64,000 nucleotides of DNA from Halopelagius longus (GTDB lineage: Archaea; Halobacteriota; Halobacteria; Halobacteriales; Haloferacaceae), in NCBI RefSeq assembly GCF_900100875.1, contig NZ_FNKQ01000007.1, positions 1 to 64,000 of the forward strand. The letters run 5' to 3'. The position numbers were made by a program, and so were the translations under genes. Numbering within the stretch: position 1 is the first letter of the stretch; every line of letters begins with the position of its first letter. The notes under the pieces are model-generated. The model saw only the letters and a program-made list of their open reading frames with translations. It was not told the DNA's origin and did not search any database. Positions 9,476-18,557 of this stretch are shown piece after piece.

Positions 9476-9664
9476 TCACGAGAAGTGGGGAAGCACCTCC
9501 CGTTCGGCGAAGTCGATGAACTCGTTCTGATCCGGACCGAGGAGTTGGAGGTAGACGTGGTCGAATCCGGCATCCCGATACGACTCGATACGGTCAACGT
9601 ACGGTTGCGGGTCGGGACCGGTAACGGTACTCTCCGCGACGTCCTCTTCGGAGTGTAGCCTGCT
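9476..9664 (-). pseudogene. 3' remnant of an F420-dependent LLM-class oxidoreductase
   Basis: The minus strand encodes STVTGPDPQPYVDRIESY, then DAGFDHVYLQLLGPDQ, then a tail ending EREVLPHFS and TGA (9476-9478). This is the characteristic C-terminus of luciferase-like, F420-dependent oxidoreductases of the G6PD-related group. Upstream of about 9664 the homology stops; there is no start and no catalytic part. It is a dead fragment. Confidence 0.7.
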
Positions 9665-9791
9665 TGTCGATTTTAGAAATTCGAGGGGACGAACCGTGCA
9701 ATCCTCGGCGATTCTCCCCGTTCACCGTCTCTATCGTCCGTTAGAGTACTGTGTCGGATTTTGAGAATATGTTATCACGGCCACGATTCTC

Positions 9792-9813
9792 GTTACAGAT
9801 ATATGTCTGTAAC
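9792..9813. promoter_or_regulatory. perfect palindrome GTTACAGA-N6-TCTGTAAC
   Basis: The arms at 9792-9799 and 9806-9813 are perfect 8-bp inverted repeats. The core TTACAG-N8-CTGTAA recurs at 16271-16290. It lies about 175 bp beyond the stop of the minus-strand Tat protein gene, so it is not in an obvious promoter here. Confidence 0.5.
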
Positions 9814-9989
9814 GGGAACGTTCGGAAGCGTATCGTTCGCTCGGTATGTGCGCAGATTACTACATCGGCGCGGTACCGTGTCGGTACATCTCTACCACCA
9901 TCACCTCACGACGACGGATAGCGTCTGTACTACCGAACTGACGAAACTGCCGACGGCAACAGGAAGAAGAGAGGTCAGACCGAGGCCGA

Positions 9990-11771
9990 CTACTGCGACG
10001 TCTCTGTGTGAGTTGGGGCAGTCGAGTTCGGATTCGATTCGTTCCCCGTTCCCGTCGAGGTGTTCGTCTCCGAGTCCCCCGCGGTCCTCACTGGTTGGTC
10101 AGTCTCCCCGGGGACGCCCCGCCCGTCGTAGAAACTTCCGCCCCACTGCCCGATCCAGACGTCTTGGTTGGCGAGGTACAGCGCCTGAGCGGTCGTGAAC
10201 CGATCGTCAGTCACCTCCCACTCGTCGGCGTCGGCGAGGTACGTGACCTCTGTGTTGTAGACCGCGGCTTGACCGTACTTCCCACCCGCGTTCTGGGGGA
10301 GTGGAAGCACGTACCTCTCCTCCGGGTCAAGAGACGCCGGACGTTGGGCGCGCTGGAGTCTCCCGCGGTTAAACGTCTGGTTGAAATAGGTGGCGAAGAG
10401 GTCCTGAGCACCCTCTATATCGAGCACGGCGTCCGCCGCGTTCAGGCCGCCTGTAACGTCACCCGCGTCCCGTGCCGTGATGGTGTAGGTTTCGTCGTCG
10501 GTTCCCGTGGCGAACGTTCCGGCGTCCTCGTCCCAGAACTGTTCCATCATGCAGTTCAGGACGGCCCTCGCGGTGTTCTGGTGACTGACACCCTCGACCT
10601 GTGAAGCCCACAACAGACCCTGTCCGACGGCGCCCTGCGTGGCAGCCTGGTTCTCCGTACCGTTCTGGACCACGCCGTCGTCCGAGAGGTTGTCCTTGAT
10701 TAGGCTGGCGAGCGCGTTCGCGTACTCGGCGGCCCGTTCGCGCAAGGTTTCGCTTCCGGCGTGGGTGCCGTACCATCCCATTCCACCGAGCATCACGCCG
10801 ACATCCCGCGTGCTGCCCATCTCAACGACTTTCTCCGGCGGGAATGCGTTCATCGTGGTCTTCGCCATTCCGTCAAGGAGTTGTTGAAGCTTCTCCGAGG
10901 GGATGAGCGGCTTCGGATTGACGTACCCGTACCAACCGCCTTCGGCGAGACTTACCATGTCGGAGAGGAACCAGAGCATCGCCGCGTGCTGCATCGGTCG
11001 CGGTTCGGAGTCGACGACCTCCTTCTTCTTCGGGTTGTACCCCGACACGAGCAGTAGATTGTCGTCGTTCTTCGTGAGCGCGCCGTTACCGTCCGGCCCA
11101 CCGTCGACCAGCGTGGCCTTGATGGAGATCTGCGCAATCGTAGTGAGCATCTGCGCGCGGAACTTCGCCGCCATGTTCTCCGGGAGGAGTCCGAAGTGGT
11201 TCTGGAAGTTCTTCGCCCACGTGACGCCCTTCAGGTGGGTCCAAGCGACCGACGACGGGCTGACGACGTGCGACATCTCCTCGCGGTTCCACGCCATGGT
11301 GTTCGCGTGAATGCGCTGTACGGTAGGCGCCTCGCCGTGACCGTCTCCGTGTTGGTGTTTCCTGGAGTCAACGGTGAACGGCGCCACCGGCTTCTGAGTG
11401 AAGTGCGGGTCACCCTCGGTGAACGGTGCCATGTTCAAATTCGGATTCTTGATCGGCGGTTTATCGACCTCCGAGTGCTTCAGTATGGCCCGAAGCCGTT
11501 TTTTGAACATCTTCTTCTGTTGTTCGTTGTGCGGGAACAACACGCCCACACCGCTCACCGCGATCGTCGTGTTCATGTTGTACAACGAGTACCAGTACGA
11601 ATCCAGCGTTGCATCCTGCCACTCGTACGCGACATCCGGGGTCTCGGACTCCGCGCTCGTGAGACCGCTCATTCCCGCGACACCGCCCGCTGCTGCGGCG
11701 ATCTTGAGGAAACTACGCCGCGATGCTCCGTCGACTGTACGTTCGGTCCTTGAGTTATCGTCTCGTTTCAT
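9990..11771 (-). CDS. Tat-exported protein of unknown function, coupled to PQQ dehydrogenase
   Basis: 593 residues with a clear Tat signal (ASRRSFLKIAAAAGG) and a low-complexity Thr/Ser/Asn-rich C-terminus, suggesting a cell-surface or periplasm-like location. The body is helix-rich, with repeated patterns such as GVMLGGMGWYGTHAGSET and QGAVGQGLLWASQVEG that suggest an alpha/alpha toroid. I do not recognise a family or catalytic motif. Its ATG overlaps the stop of the upstream cupredoxin-PQQ dehydrogenase (ATGA at 11768-11771), so the two proteins are translationally coupled and may act together, for example as an enzyme and a binding or electron-transfer partner. That pairing is inference. 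Confidence 0.85.
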   Translation of the reverse strand: MKRDDNSRTERTVDGASRRSFLKIAAAAGGVAGMSGLTSAESETPDVAYEWQDATLDSYWYSLYNMNTTIAVSGVGVLFPHNEQQKKMFKKRLRAILKHSEVDKPPIKNPNLNMAPFTEGDPHFTQKPVAPFTVDSRKHQHGDGHGEAPTVQRIHANTMAWNREEMSHVVSPSSVAWTHLKGVTWAKNFQNHFGLLPENMAAKFRAQMLTTIAQISIKATLVDGGPDGNGALTKNDDNLLLVSGYNPKKKEVVDSEPRPMQHAAMLWFLSDMVSLAEGGWYGYVNPKPLIPSEKLQQLLDGMAKTTMNAFPPEKVVEMGSTRDVGVMLGGMGWYGTHAGSETLRERAAEYANALASLIKDNLSDDGVVQNGTENQAATQGAVGQGLLWASQVEGVSHQNTARAVLNCMMEQFWDEDAGTFATGTDDETYTITARDAGDVTGGLNAADAVLDIEGAQDLFATYFNQTFNRGRLQRAQRPASLDPEERYVLPLPQNAGGKYGQAAVYNTEVTYLADADEWEVTDDRFTTAQALYLANQDVWIGQWGGSFYDGRGVPGETDQPVRTAGDSETNTSTGTGNESNPNSTAPTHTETSQ

Positions 11772-13702
11772 ATGCTGTAACCGTCCGTCTCGGTTGTGGT
11801 CGTGGACTCGTTCTCCGCTTCGGACATCGCGGTTTCCGTTTCGGTTTGCGTCTCTGTCTCCGTCCCGGTATCTTCCGTCTCTTCCTCTGTCACACCGACT
11901 ATCTTGTACACTTTGCCCGTGTTCCCCGTCACGGCCGCCTTCTCCGTGGTAAGGACGTACAGATTACCCTCGTGATCGCGTCCGAACGACATGACGAATT
12001 CGCCGAGTTCGCCGTTTTCACGGCCCGCGATTTGGAGTTCCTCGATCGACCACATCTCATCGTCGTTCTCGGGCTCCGTCGCGGCGAACACGTCGCCAGC
12101 CGGCTCGGAGAACCCGCGGTTGCTCCAATTTCCGAAGACGTACTTTCCATCGAGCGGTGCCGTCGAGTCACCGACCTCCGTGGTCCCACCGGGGAGCGTT
12201 CCGTAGACGTAGCCGCCGATGACCGAGTTGCCGTCGATAACCGCCGTCGTCGTCTTGCGGTGACGGTACTCGATGATCGGGTTGAGCAGCGGTTCGCCTC
12301 CGCGGACGTCCTCGGGCGTCGAACTCGGACACTCGTCGGCCGGTTCGACCGGGTGCCCCGTACTAAAGCAGTGAGTTCCCTCTTTGACGTTCCAGCCGTA
12401 GTTCCCACCCTTCTCGACGATGTCAACCTCCTCGAAGAGATTCTGTCCGAGGTCGCCGACGAACAGGTCACCGTCGTTGAACGTCATCCGCCACGGGTTG
12501 CGCAGCCCCCACGCGTAGTATTCGTCACGACCCTCTTGGTCGATTAGGGGGTTGTCGTCGGGGATTGCGTACGCTCTGTCACCGTCCTCGTTGTCCACGT
12601 CGATGCGGTGAATGCCGCCGAGCAAGTTCTGGACGACGTCCTGACCGTTTCCGCCTTCGTTCTCGTCGTACCAATCGGAGACGTGTCCGAGGCCGGTGTC
12701 CCCCGCGCCGCCGCCGTCGCCCATCGGAACGTAGAGGTAACCGTCGTCCGGCCCGAAGCCGATTTGGCCGGCGTTGTGGTTGAGTTGCGGCGACGGGAAC
12801 GTCATGATGATGCGCTCCGAGTCGGGATCCCCTCGAGAGAGGTCCTCCGTCGCGCGGAACTCCGAAAGCACCTCCGTGTGGTCGTACTCGTGAGGGGTCC
12901 CCTCGAGGACCGGCGCGCTGTACCGAACGAAGAACCGCCGGTTCTGTTCGAAATCGGGGTGGAACGCCAACCCGAGAAGCCCGCGTTCGTCGTAACCGCC
13001 TAACTCCGGCGCACCGAGGTCCTCGGCGAAGAGTTTGTCGTCCACCGTGAGGAACGGTTCGTCGCGCAGGCCGTCCTCGTCGAGCACGTAAATCTGACCC
13101 GTCTGATCGAGAACGAACAGTCGGTCGTCCTCTTCGGGAGCGTATTCGAGCCCCAACGGGTGAGTGAGTCCGCCGGCGACCTGTTCGAGTTCGATCGTCG
13201 CGCCGGTCGGAATTTTGCGCTCGTCCTCACCAGCATCTGCCTCCGTCTCGCCGTTCCCCCCGACGTTATCGAACTGGCCGCGCATCGACCGGGGGTGAAT
13301 CTCGCAGTAGTACTCTCCCATGTTCTCCGTCGCCTCGAACTGGACGGTCTGAACGGCACCCTGCTCCGGTTCCAGTTTGGTGCGGAGAACCTGGTATCCT
13401 TCGTCGTCCACGATGACGAGGTTGTGCGTCTTACCGTCGACGTTCACCCACGTGATGGTGTACGTCTCTCCGGCTTTCACCTCCAGCGTCGGATTGGTCA
13501 CCCCCTCTATCGACGGGGGGGCTGCACCGATCCACCCCTCGACTTGGCCGTGGAGTTCAAACTGGTGGTTCTCTGCGGCGGCAACGTCTCCGAGACTGGC
13601 GAGACCACCGGCCACTACGGTCGATTTGAGAAACGTGCGGCGCGACGGATTCTCTAGCGGTAGTCGGTGGTCGGAACTTTCATCTGTCGTATTATCTTTC
13701 AT
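11768..13702 (-). CDS. cupredoxin-PQQ sugar dehydrogenase fusion
   Basis: 644 residues. A Tat signal (SRRTFLKS, 20-27) is followed by a cupredoxin domain (about 47-145) with type-1 copper ligands His93 (KTHNLV), Cys133, His136 and Met140 (YYCEIHPRSM). The rest is a soluble PQQ-dependent aldose dehydrogenase propeller: GLLGLAFHPDF, LNHNAGQIGFGPDDGYL with the PQQ-site His, AWGLRNPWRMTF, GNYGWNVKEGTHCF. Such enzymes oxidise sugars with PQQ; the built-in copper domain could take the electrons directly. A Thr/Glu-rich tail ends the protein. It is first in a two-gene operon with the unknown Tat protein. An inverted repeat, CCGTA-N8-TACGG, lies just upstream (13725-13742). No PQQ synthesis genes are present in the window. 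Confidence 0.92.
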   Translation of the reverse strand: MKDNTTDESSDHRLPLENPSRRTFLKSTVVAGGLASLGDVAAAENHQFELHGQVEGWIGAAPPSIEGVTNPTLEVKAGETYTITWVNVDGKTHNLVIVDDEGYQVLRTKLEPEQGAVQTVQFEATENMGEYYCEIHPRSMRGQFDNVGGNGETEADAGEDERKIPTGATIELEQVAGGLTHPLGLEYAPEEDDRLFVLDQTGQIYVLDEDGLRDEPFLTVDDKLFAEDLGAPELGGYDERGLLGLAFHPDFEQNRRFFVRYSAPVLEGTPHEYDHTEVLSEFRATEDLSRGDPDSERIIMTFPSPQLNHNAGQIGFGPDDGYLYVPMGDGGGAGDTGLGHVSDWYDENEGGNGQDVVQNLLGGIHRIDVDNEDGDRAYAIPDDNPLIDQEGRDEYYAWGLRNPWRMTFNDGDLFVGDLGQNLFEEVDIVEKGGNYGWNVKEGTHCFSTGHPVEPADECPSSTPEDVRGGEPLLNPIIEYRHRKTTTAVIDGNSVIGGYVYGTLPGGTTEVGDSTAPLDGKYVFGNWSNRGFSEPAGDVFAATEPENDDEMWSIEELQIAGRENGELGEFVMSFGRDHEGNLYVLTTEKAAVTGNTGKVYKIVGVTEEETEDTGTETETQTETETAMSEAENESTTTTETDGYSI

Positions 13703-14142
13703 GTTTTGGATTTCTCTTAATCAGCCGTAATCTTTTCTACGGCACGTATTGACCGGATACCCTCCGACCTATCTATCATCCATAACTATCATGACAATTC
13801 AACACAGGGCTATTCAATAAATGCAACGAGGATGTGCGACTGAGTCGCACAGAGCAGACAGGAGTTCAACTATACACACCGATGGAGGAACTCCTCGGTC
13901 GGGACTAGCCGGTTCGTCGACGCCGCTAACCGTCGAGTAGAGCGCAGAGAGCTATCCCTGCCTCCTATCCAATCGCGGCTACTGCCCCAGAAGGATTAGT
14001 GAACATACTCGGTCGTCGGGGAGAAGCGGCGGCGTTTTAACGTCCTTCCGACATCGTCCGGTAACTCGAAATATCGTACGCCGATCGATCGTCGATTCGG
14101 CATACGATCCTTCGTATTTACTACCCTCCCGATCTCCGTCGG
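13703..14142. other. intergenic between the two PQQ dehydrogenase genes
   Basis: No gene seen. It holds the promoter region of the cupredoxin-PQQ dehydrogenase (to 13743) and the 3' flank of the second dehydrogenase. Confidence 0.5.
13725..13742. promoter_or_regulatory. inverted repeat CCGTA-N8-TACGG upstream of PQQ operon
   Basis: It sits 22-40 bp before the dehydrogenase ATG and extends to GCCGTA/TACGGC (13724-13743). The geometry, CYGTA-N8-TACRG, is the same as at 16259-16276. Confidence 0.4.
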
Positions 14143-15912
14143 TTAGTTGTCAGCGGTTGTCTCGGTTCCCGACTCCGTCTCGCTGCTGTGACCCTCGTCG
14201 TCGGTCATCGTCGTTTCCTGACTCGTCTCCTCCTGGTCGGGCGGCACGATTTTGAGGACCTTCCCCGTTTCGCCCTTCGGAAGCAGTTTATCGTTGACTA
14301 GCACGTACAGTTCGCCGTCGTGGTCACGACCGAACTGACGAACGTAGTAGTCGGGCATTCCGTCCTCGTTCTCGACTACGTTCATCTGTGCCATATCCCA
14401 CAGTTCGTCGCGTGGGACCTCGTTCTTCTTGTTCTCTTTGTCGATTAGTGCGTCGCTTGGCATCTCGTCCTTACTGATCTCATCCTCCGACGGATTGATG
14501 AACTCGGACGGGACGTCCGGGTCGTCCGGGAAGTCAGGTTCTAAGTCCTCCAGCGTAACCTCTCCCTGTTGGCCGTCGGGTGGGGAAGCCGTGAGCAACC
14601 GCCCCTTCGACTGCTTCGGGTTCTTGAAGAACGCTCCATAGACGTACTTGTCTTGGAGTTCGGGGATAGCGTCGCCTTCGTAGCGGTGTCCCCCGATGAC
14701 GACTTCGCCGACTTTTTCGCCTTTGTACTCGTGCGGGAACTCCACGATGGGATCGATCAGGGGTTCGACGCCGTCGCCGGTTTTCGAGGGTGCGTAATCC
14801 GGACACTTCTTCGGCGGTTTGTCGTGATTCTCCGCGTCGAAGCAGTGGGTCCCCTCTTTGATGTTCCAGCCGTAATTGCCACCCTTCAGGACGATGTTCA
14901 CCTCCTCGAACAACGCCTCGCCGGCGTCCGCTTGGAACAGGTTCCCGTGCGAGTCGAACGAGATACCGAATGGGTTGCGAAAGCCCCACGCGTAGATTTC
15001 GTCGAGTCCGTCGGTGCCCACGAGCGGGTTGTCGTCCGGGATACCGTAGGGCTTGTCACCCTCCGTATCGTCCACGTCGAGACGGAGGATACTCCCGTAG
15101 ATATTCTCGCTTACGTCTTGGCCGTTTCCGCCGCCGTTGAGGCCGAACCAGTCGTCGACGTGGCCGTAGAAGGTGTCGTTTTTGCCGCCGCCGTCGCCGA
15201 TCGGGAAGTAGAGATAGTCGTCGGGACCGAACGCCATCGGCCCGGCGTTGTGGTTCATCTGCGGATGCGGCGTGTGGAGCAGCAGCCGTTCGCTCTCCGG
15301 GTCGGCACTATCCGTGTCCTCGTTCGCCTCGTACTCGGCAAGGACGGTGTAGTGGTCCCACCTATCGGGGAGTTCCTCGTCCGGCATGCCGCTGTAGTGC
15401 AGATAGAACTTCCTGTTCTCCTGGAAGTCGGGATGGAATTCGATGCCGAGGAGTCCTCGCTCGTCGTACTGGAGTCCGGGTTTCTCCGGAGGGAATTGGC
15501 CGTACATGTTCCCCAGTTCGACTATCCGATCTTTCACGCTGATGAACTCGTGAAGTTCACCGTCCTCGCAGTAGTACGCCTGCCCCGTCTGATCGGTGAC
15601 GAACCACCGGTCGCGGTCCTCCTCGGCGACGGCGAAGGACGTTGGAGCGGTCAATCCGCCGGCAACCTCCTCCAAGCTGACATCGACGCCCTTCTCGAAG
15701 AAACCGGCCGCTGCATCGTCGTCACCGCTCGAACTCTCTGTCGCGGCAACTACGGATATCGGAAGCGCCGCGGACGCGCCAATCGCACCCGTCGCCTGTA
15801 GAAGTCTCCGTCGTGAGGGGTTCCCTCCGAGTCCGTCAGTACCGTCTTCGGACTGTTCGTTCTTCTCTGTCTCTACGTCCTTCTCGGACTGTGTCGTGGG
15901 TTCGTCAGTCAT
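14143..15912 (-). CDS. Tat-exported PQQ-dependent sugar dehydrogenase
   Basis: 589 residues. The Tat signal follows a long acidic leader (NPSRRRLLQATGA, about 32-44). The six-bladed GSDH propeller has GLLGIEFHPDFQ, MNHNAGPMAFGPDDYLY, FPIGDGGG, AWGFRNPFGISF and GNYGWNIKEGTHCF, all matching the PQQ site of soluble aldose dehydrogenases and the paralogue at 11768-13702. Unlike that paralogue it has no cupredoxin domain, so it must pass electrons to a separate acceptor. The C-terminus is Thr/Glu-rich. It has its own promoter region, 430 bp divergent from the sorbosone-dehydrogenase-like gene. Confidence 0.92.
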   Translation of the reverse strand: MTDEPTTQSEKDVETEKNEQSEDGTDGLGGNPSRRRLLQATGAIGASAALPISVVAATESSSGDDDAAAGFFEKGVDVSLEEVAGGLTAPTSFAVAEEDRDRWFVTDQTGQAYYCEDGELHEFISVKDRIVELGNMYGQFPPEKPGLQYDERGLLGIEFHPDFQENRKFYLHYSGMPDEELPDRWDHYTVLAEYEANEDTDSADPESERLLLHTPHPQMNHNAGPMAFGPDDYLYFPIGDGGGKNDTFYGHVDDWFGLNGGGNGQDVSENIYGSILRLDVDDTEGDKPYGIPDDNPLVGTDGLDEIYAWGFRNPFGISFDSHGNLFQADAGEALFEEVNIVLKGGNYGWNIKEGTHCFDAENHDKPPKKCPDYAPSKTGDGVEPLIDPIVEFPHEYKGEKVGEVVIGGHRYEGDAIPELQDKYVYGAFFKNPKQSKGRLLTASPPDGQQGEVTLEDLEPDFPDDPDVPSEFINPSEDEISKDEMPSDALIDKENKKNEVPRDELWDMAQMNVVENEDGMPDYYVRQFGRDHDGELYVLVNDKLLPKGETGKVLKIVPPDQEETSQETTMTDDEGHSSETESGTETTADN

Positions 15913-16371
15913 GGTTCAGTTATTTTTGCTATCTCTCGTATCTGACGCTAGTCGGCATTCGTTCGGATGATCCGCATTCTGACGGCAAGCCCGGTTTCTA
16001 TCGAGCGGTAGACCCTCTGGTGCCTGTTTTGTCACCTCCTCAACACGGGGAATCTTTGCCCGAAGGTATAAAACTAGGGCAGTTGTGCAGAAACCTTAAC
16101 TACTCCAATTAAGGAGAATGCCCCCTAAGCAGTCGGATATCCGGACTGAAACGACCGTATATTGACTGAGATAACGACGATAAGAAGAACCTGAGAGACA
16201 AGACAGTCGAAGATGTGTCACTTTGGCGAACTTTAGCACTCCGGTAGTGTAGAAATGACTGTAACTTCCCTTACAGGCGTATGTCTGTAATACCTCCTCG
16301 TGTAGACCGAATAGTTACCGTCTGAGCCCTAAGCTTTAAGCAACTATGTGTGAACAAATCACAGACACCTT
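15913..16371. other. divergent promoter region, no gene
   Basis: The 459 bp between two divergent dehydrogenase genes have no supported CDS. The right part contains three CTGTAA/TTACAG half-sites (see 16259-16290). Confidence 0.5.
16259..16290. promoter_or_regulatory. triple half-site CTGTAA / TTACAG / CTGTAA
   Basis: CTGTAA (16259-16264), TTACAG (16271-16276) and CTGTAA (16285-16290) form two overlapping inverted repeats. They lie 80-110 bp upstream of the dehydrogenase start at 16372. The TTACAG-N8-CTGTAA part is shared with 9793-9812. It is a likely operator for an unknown regulator. Confidence 0.5.
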
Positions 16372-17961
16372 ATGGGAATTAAAACGAAGGCGAGGGAGAT
16401 ATTCACAAACGTCGTCTACTCTGCGGTGGCCGGAGGTACGAGTGTGAGTACGACGATGCTGTCGGAGCAACGGGAGGCGGTACGCCACCGATGGGCGAGT
16501 TGGCGTTTCCAATCGTCTTCGCGATTTCCGATGATTCGGCTTCCAGACGGCTACGAGATCGAAAAAGTGGCGGACGGACTCACGTATCCCACGTCTATCG
16601 TCTGGGACGACGAGGGCAACGCGTACGTGGCCGAAGCGGGCGGGGCGTTTCTCGACGAGGAGGACGCCTCGGCGCGAATTCTGCGCTTAGAAGGCGGAGA
16701 GGCGACAGAAGTCGTCAATCTGGACGACGAGATATATCCCGCCATCTCGGGGATGACCTGGCACGACGGTGCCTTCTACATCACCCACCGAGAGGATGAC
16801 CTGTCCGGAGCGGTGTCGAAGGTGACGCCGGACGGGGAGCGCACACAGATACTCGGGGGCATCGTCGACGCCAAGTCGGACCATCAGCTCAACGACATCC
16901 GGGTGGGAAGAGACGGGAGGATGTACGCCTGCTCCGGCATCGCAGGCAACTCCGGCTTCATGGATCAGGTCATGATTCCGTTCGTGCAGAAGGCCCCGGA
17001 CGGACACCCGACCGTCGCCGAGGATATCGTTCTCCGGGGCGTCAACATCGAACTCCCCGACTTCCGCGAGGGGGAGTCGGGAACCGTGCGAACGGGAGCG
17101 TTCGTCCCGTTCGGAACCGAAACGGAACCCGGTCAGGTGATCGAAGGACGCGATAAGTGCGGCGGCTCCATCCTCGCTTTCGACCCCGAGAACGCGGAGG
17201 ACACGGTCGAACCCCACGTGTGGGGGCTACGCAACGCTGTCGGCATCGCGTGGAACCGACGAGGCGAGATGTTCGTCGCCGAAAACGGCTACGACAACGC
17301 TCCCGGGCGGCCCATTGTCGACAACTACGACGCCACGTATCGAGTACGAGAGGGTTCGTGGTACGGTTGGCCCGATTTCACGGCCAACATGGACCCCGTC
17401 ACGAGTCCGAAGTACAAACCCACCTCCTCGGCGGTCGCGCCACCCTACATCGACGGCGAACGGCAGTCTCCGAAGCTGTCTTTCCTGATCGACCACGAGG
17501 CGAGCGGTCTAAAGCAGCCGGACAAATCGCTCGTCGCCGGCCTCCACGAGGTGAACTCGTCGCCGTCGAAGCCGGACGTCGCACCCAGGTCCTGGGGTGA
17601 GTACGCCGACCACCTGTTCGTCCCCGAGTACGGCGACCTCTCGTGGACCACGAACCCGCTCCGAGACAAACCAGCAGGGTGCAGAATTGCCGTCATCGAC
17701 ACGAAAGGCGACGGTAAACGAGTGCGGCCGTTCATCCAGAACGCAAAGCCGGGCCCGGCGTCGGTGCAGGGGCGCGCCGGGGAGGGACTCGAACGGCCGT
17801 ACGACGTGAAGTTCGGTCCCGACGGTGCGATGTACATCGTGGACTTCGGCGTGCAACGGATCAACCGCAACCGGATCGCGCAGGGTCACCTTCCGGTCGA
17901 ATGGGATCGAGAGACCGGCATGGTGTGGAAAGTTACCCCGACCGGCGCTACCAACCGGTGA
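16372..17961 (+). CDS. sorbosone-dehydrogenase-like beta-propeller protein
   Basis: 529 residues of NHL/GSDH-type propeller: GLTYPTSIVWDDEGNAYVAE, HQLNDIRVGRDGRMYACSG, VWGLRNAVGIAWNRRG, GSWYGWPDF and RPYDVKFGPDGAMYIVDFG. This is the arrangement of L-sorbosone dehydrogenases and related PQQ-type enzymes that oxidise sugars or aldehydes. No Tat or Sec signal is visible. The first about 55 residues lack family character, so translation could also start at the ATG at 16531 (MIRLPDGYEIEK). It is divergent from the second PQQ sugar dehydrogenase, with palindromic half-sites in the shared upstream region. Confidence 0.82.
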   Translation: MGIKTKAREIFTNVVYSAVAGGTSVSTTMLSEQREAVRHRWASWRFQSSSRFPMIRLPDGYEIEKVADGLTYPTSIVWDDEGNAYVAEAGGAFLDEEDASARILRLEGGEATEVVNLDDEIYPAISGMTWHDGAFYITHREDDLSGAVSKVTPDGERTQILGGIVDAKSDHQLNDIRVGRDGRMYACSGIAGNSGFMDQVMIPFVQKAPDGHPTVAEDIVLRGVNIELPDFREGESGTVRTGAFVPFGTETEPGQVIEGRDKCGGSILAFDPENAEDTVEPHVWGLRNAVGIAWNRRGEMFVAENGYDNAPGRPIVDNYDATYRVREGSWYGWPDFTANMDPVTSPKYKPTSSAVAPPYIDGERQSPKLSFLIDHEASGLKQPDKSLVAGLHEVNSSPSKPDVAPRSWGEYADHLFVPEYGDLSWTTNPLRDKPAGCRIAVIDTKGDGKRVRPFIQNAKPGPASVQGRAGEGLERPYDVKFGPDGAMYIVDFGVQRINRNRIAQGHLPVEWDRETGMVWKVTPTGATNR

Positions 17962-18012
17962 GACCGTACCCATGCACTACCTACTATCCACGACATCGGA
18001 GAACCACCTGCC

Positions 18013-18438
18013 ATGATATCGGGGAACGACGAAGACCTGGCGGCGCTTTTGCACGACATCATCGAGGAGTTTGGATGCACCTCGGGTACCCTCCACCGGG
18101 CGGAGGGGAACGAGCTGACTCTCGTCGCACACGAGGGCATCCCGGAACCCGTTCTCGCCAAGATCGAGACGGTTCCGATGGGGAAAGGGATGGCGGGGTT
18201 GGCGGCGGAGCGACGGGAACCAATACAGGTGTGCAACTTGCAGACGGACGACACCGGCGTTGCCGAACCCGGTGCGCGCGAGACGATGATGGAGGGTGCT
18301 ATCGCCGCACCGATCATCGGATCAGACGACGCGCTTGAAGGAGTCATCGGAATCGCCAAACCGGAACCGTACGAGTTCACGTCCACGGAACGAGACCGAT
18401 TACTGCGAGCAGGGACACGAATCGAGCAACGGCTGTGA
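18013..18438 (+). CDS. stand-alone GAF-domain protein
   Basis: A 141-residue single GAF domain. VPMGKGMAGLAAERREPIQV and VCNLQTDDTGVAEPGARETM match a family of free-standing GAF proteins also found in bacteria. It lacks the three conserved cysteines of free methionine-(R)-sulfoxide reductase, so that enzymatic role is not supported although MsrB and MsrA follow directly. It may be a small-molecule or redox sensor. The gene follows the dehydrogenase by 51 bp. Confidence 0.8.
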   Translation: MISGNDEDLAALLHDIIEEFGCTSGTLHRAEGNELTLVAHEGIPEPVLAKIETVPMGKGMAGLAAERREPIQVCNLQTDDTGVAEPGARETMMEGAIAAPIIGSDDALEGVIGIAKPEPYEFTSTERDRLLRAGTRIEQRL

Positions 18439-18557
18439 CCACCAAACGCGTTAGTGGCACTTCGAGAAGTAGACCGCATCAGGCACCCCAATCGTGTACG
18501 CTGAACAGCGCCCGTGAAAGATTGAAGCGGCTTCGGCTCGTACAGTTCTATCCTCCT

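Noticed and set aside
9761-10198. 145-codon plus-strand frame
   Set aside because: Ser/Arg-rich, runs antisense into the Tat protein gene, no motif.
14569-15801. 410-codon plus-strand open frame
   Set aside because: It is antisense to the PQQ sugar dehydrogenase and has no family character. High-GC codon bias opens antisense frames.
18013-18438. free methionine-(R)-sulfoxide reductase
   Set aside because: Tempting next to msrB/msrA, but the conserved cysteines of that GAF enzyme are absent.
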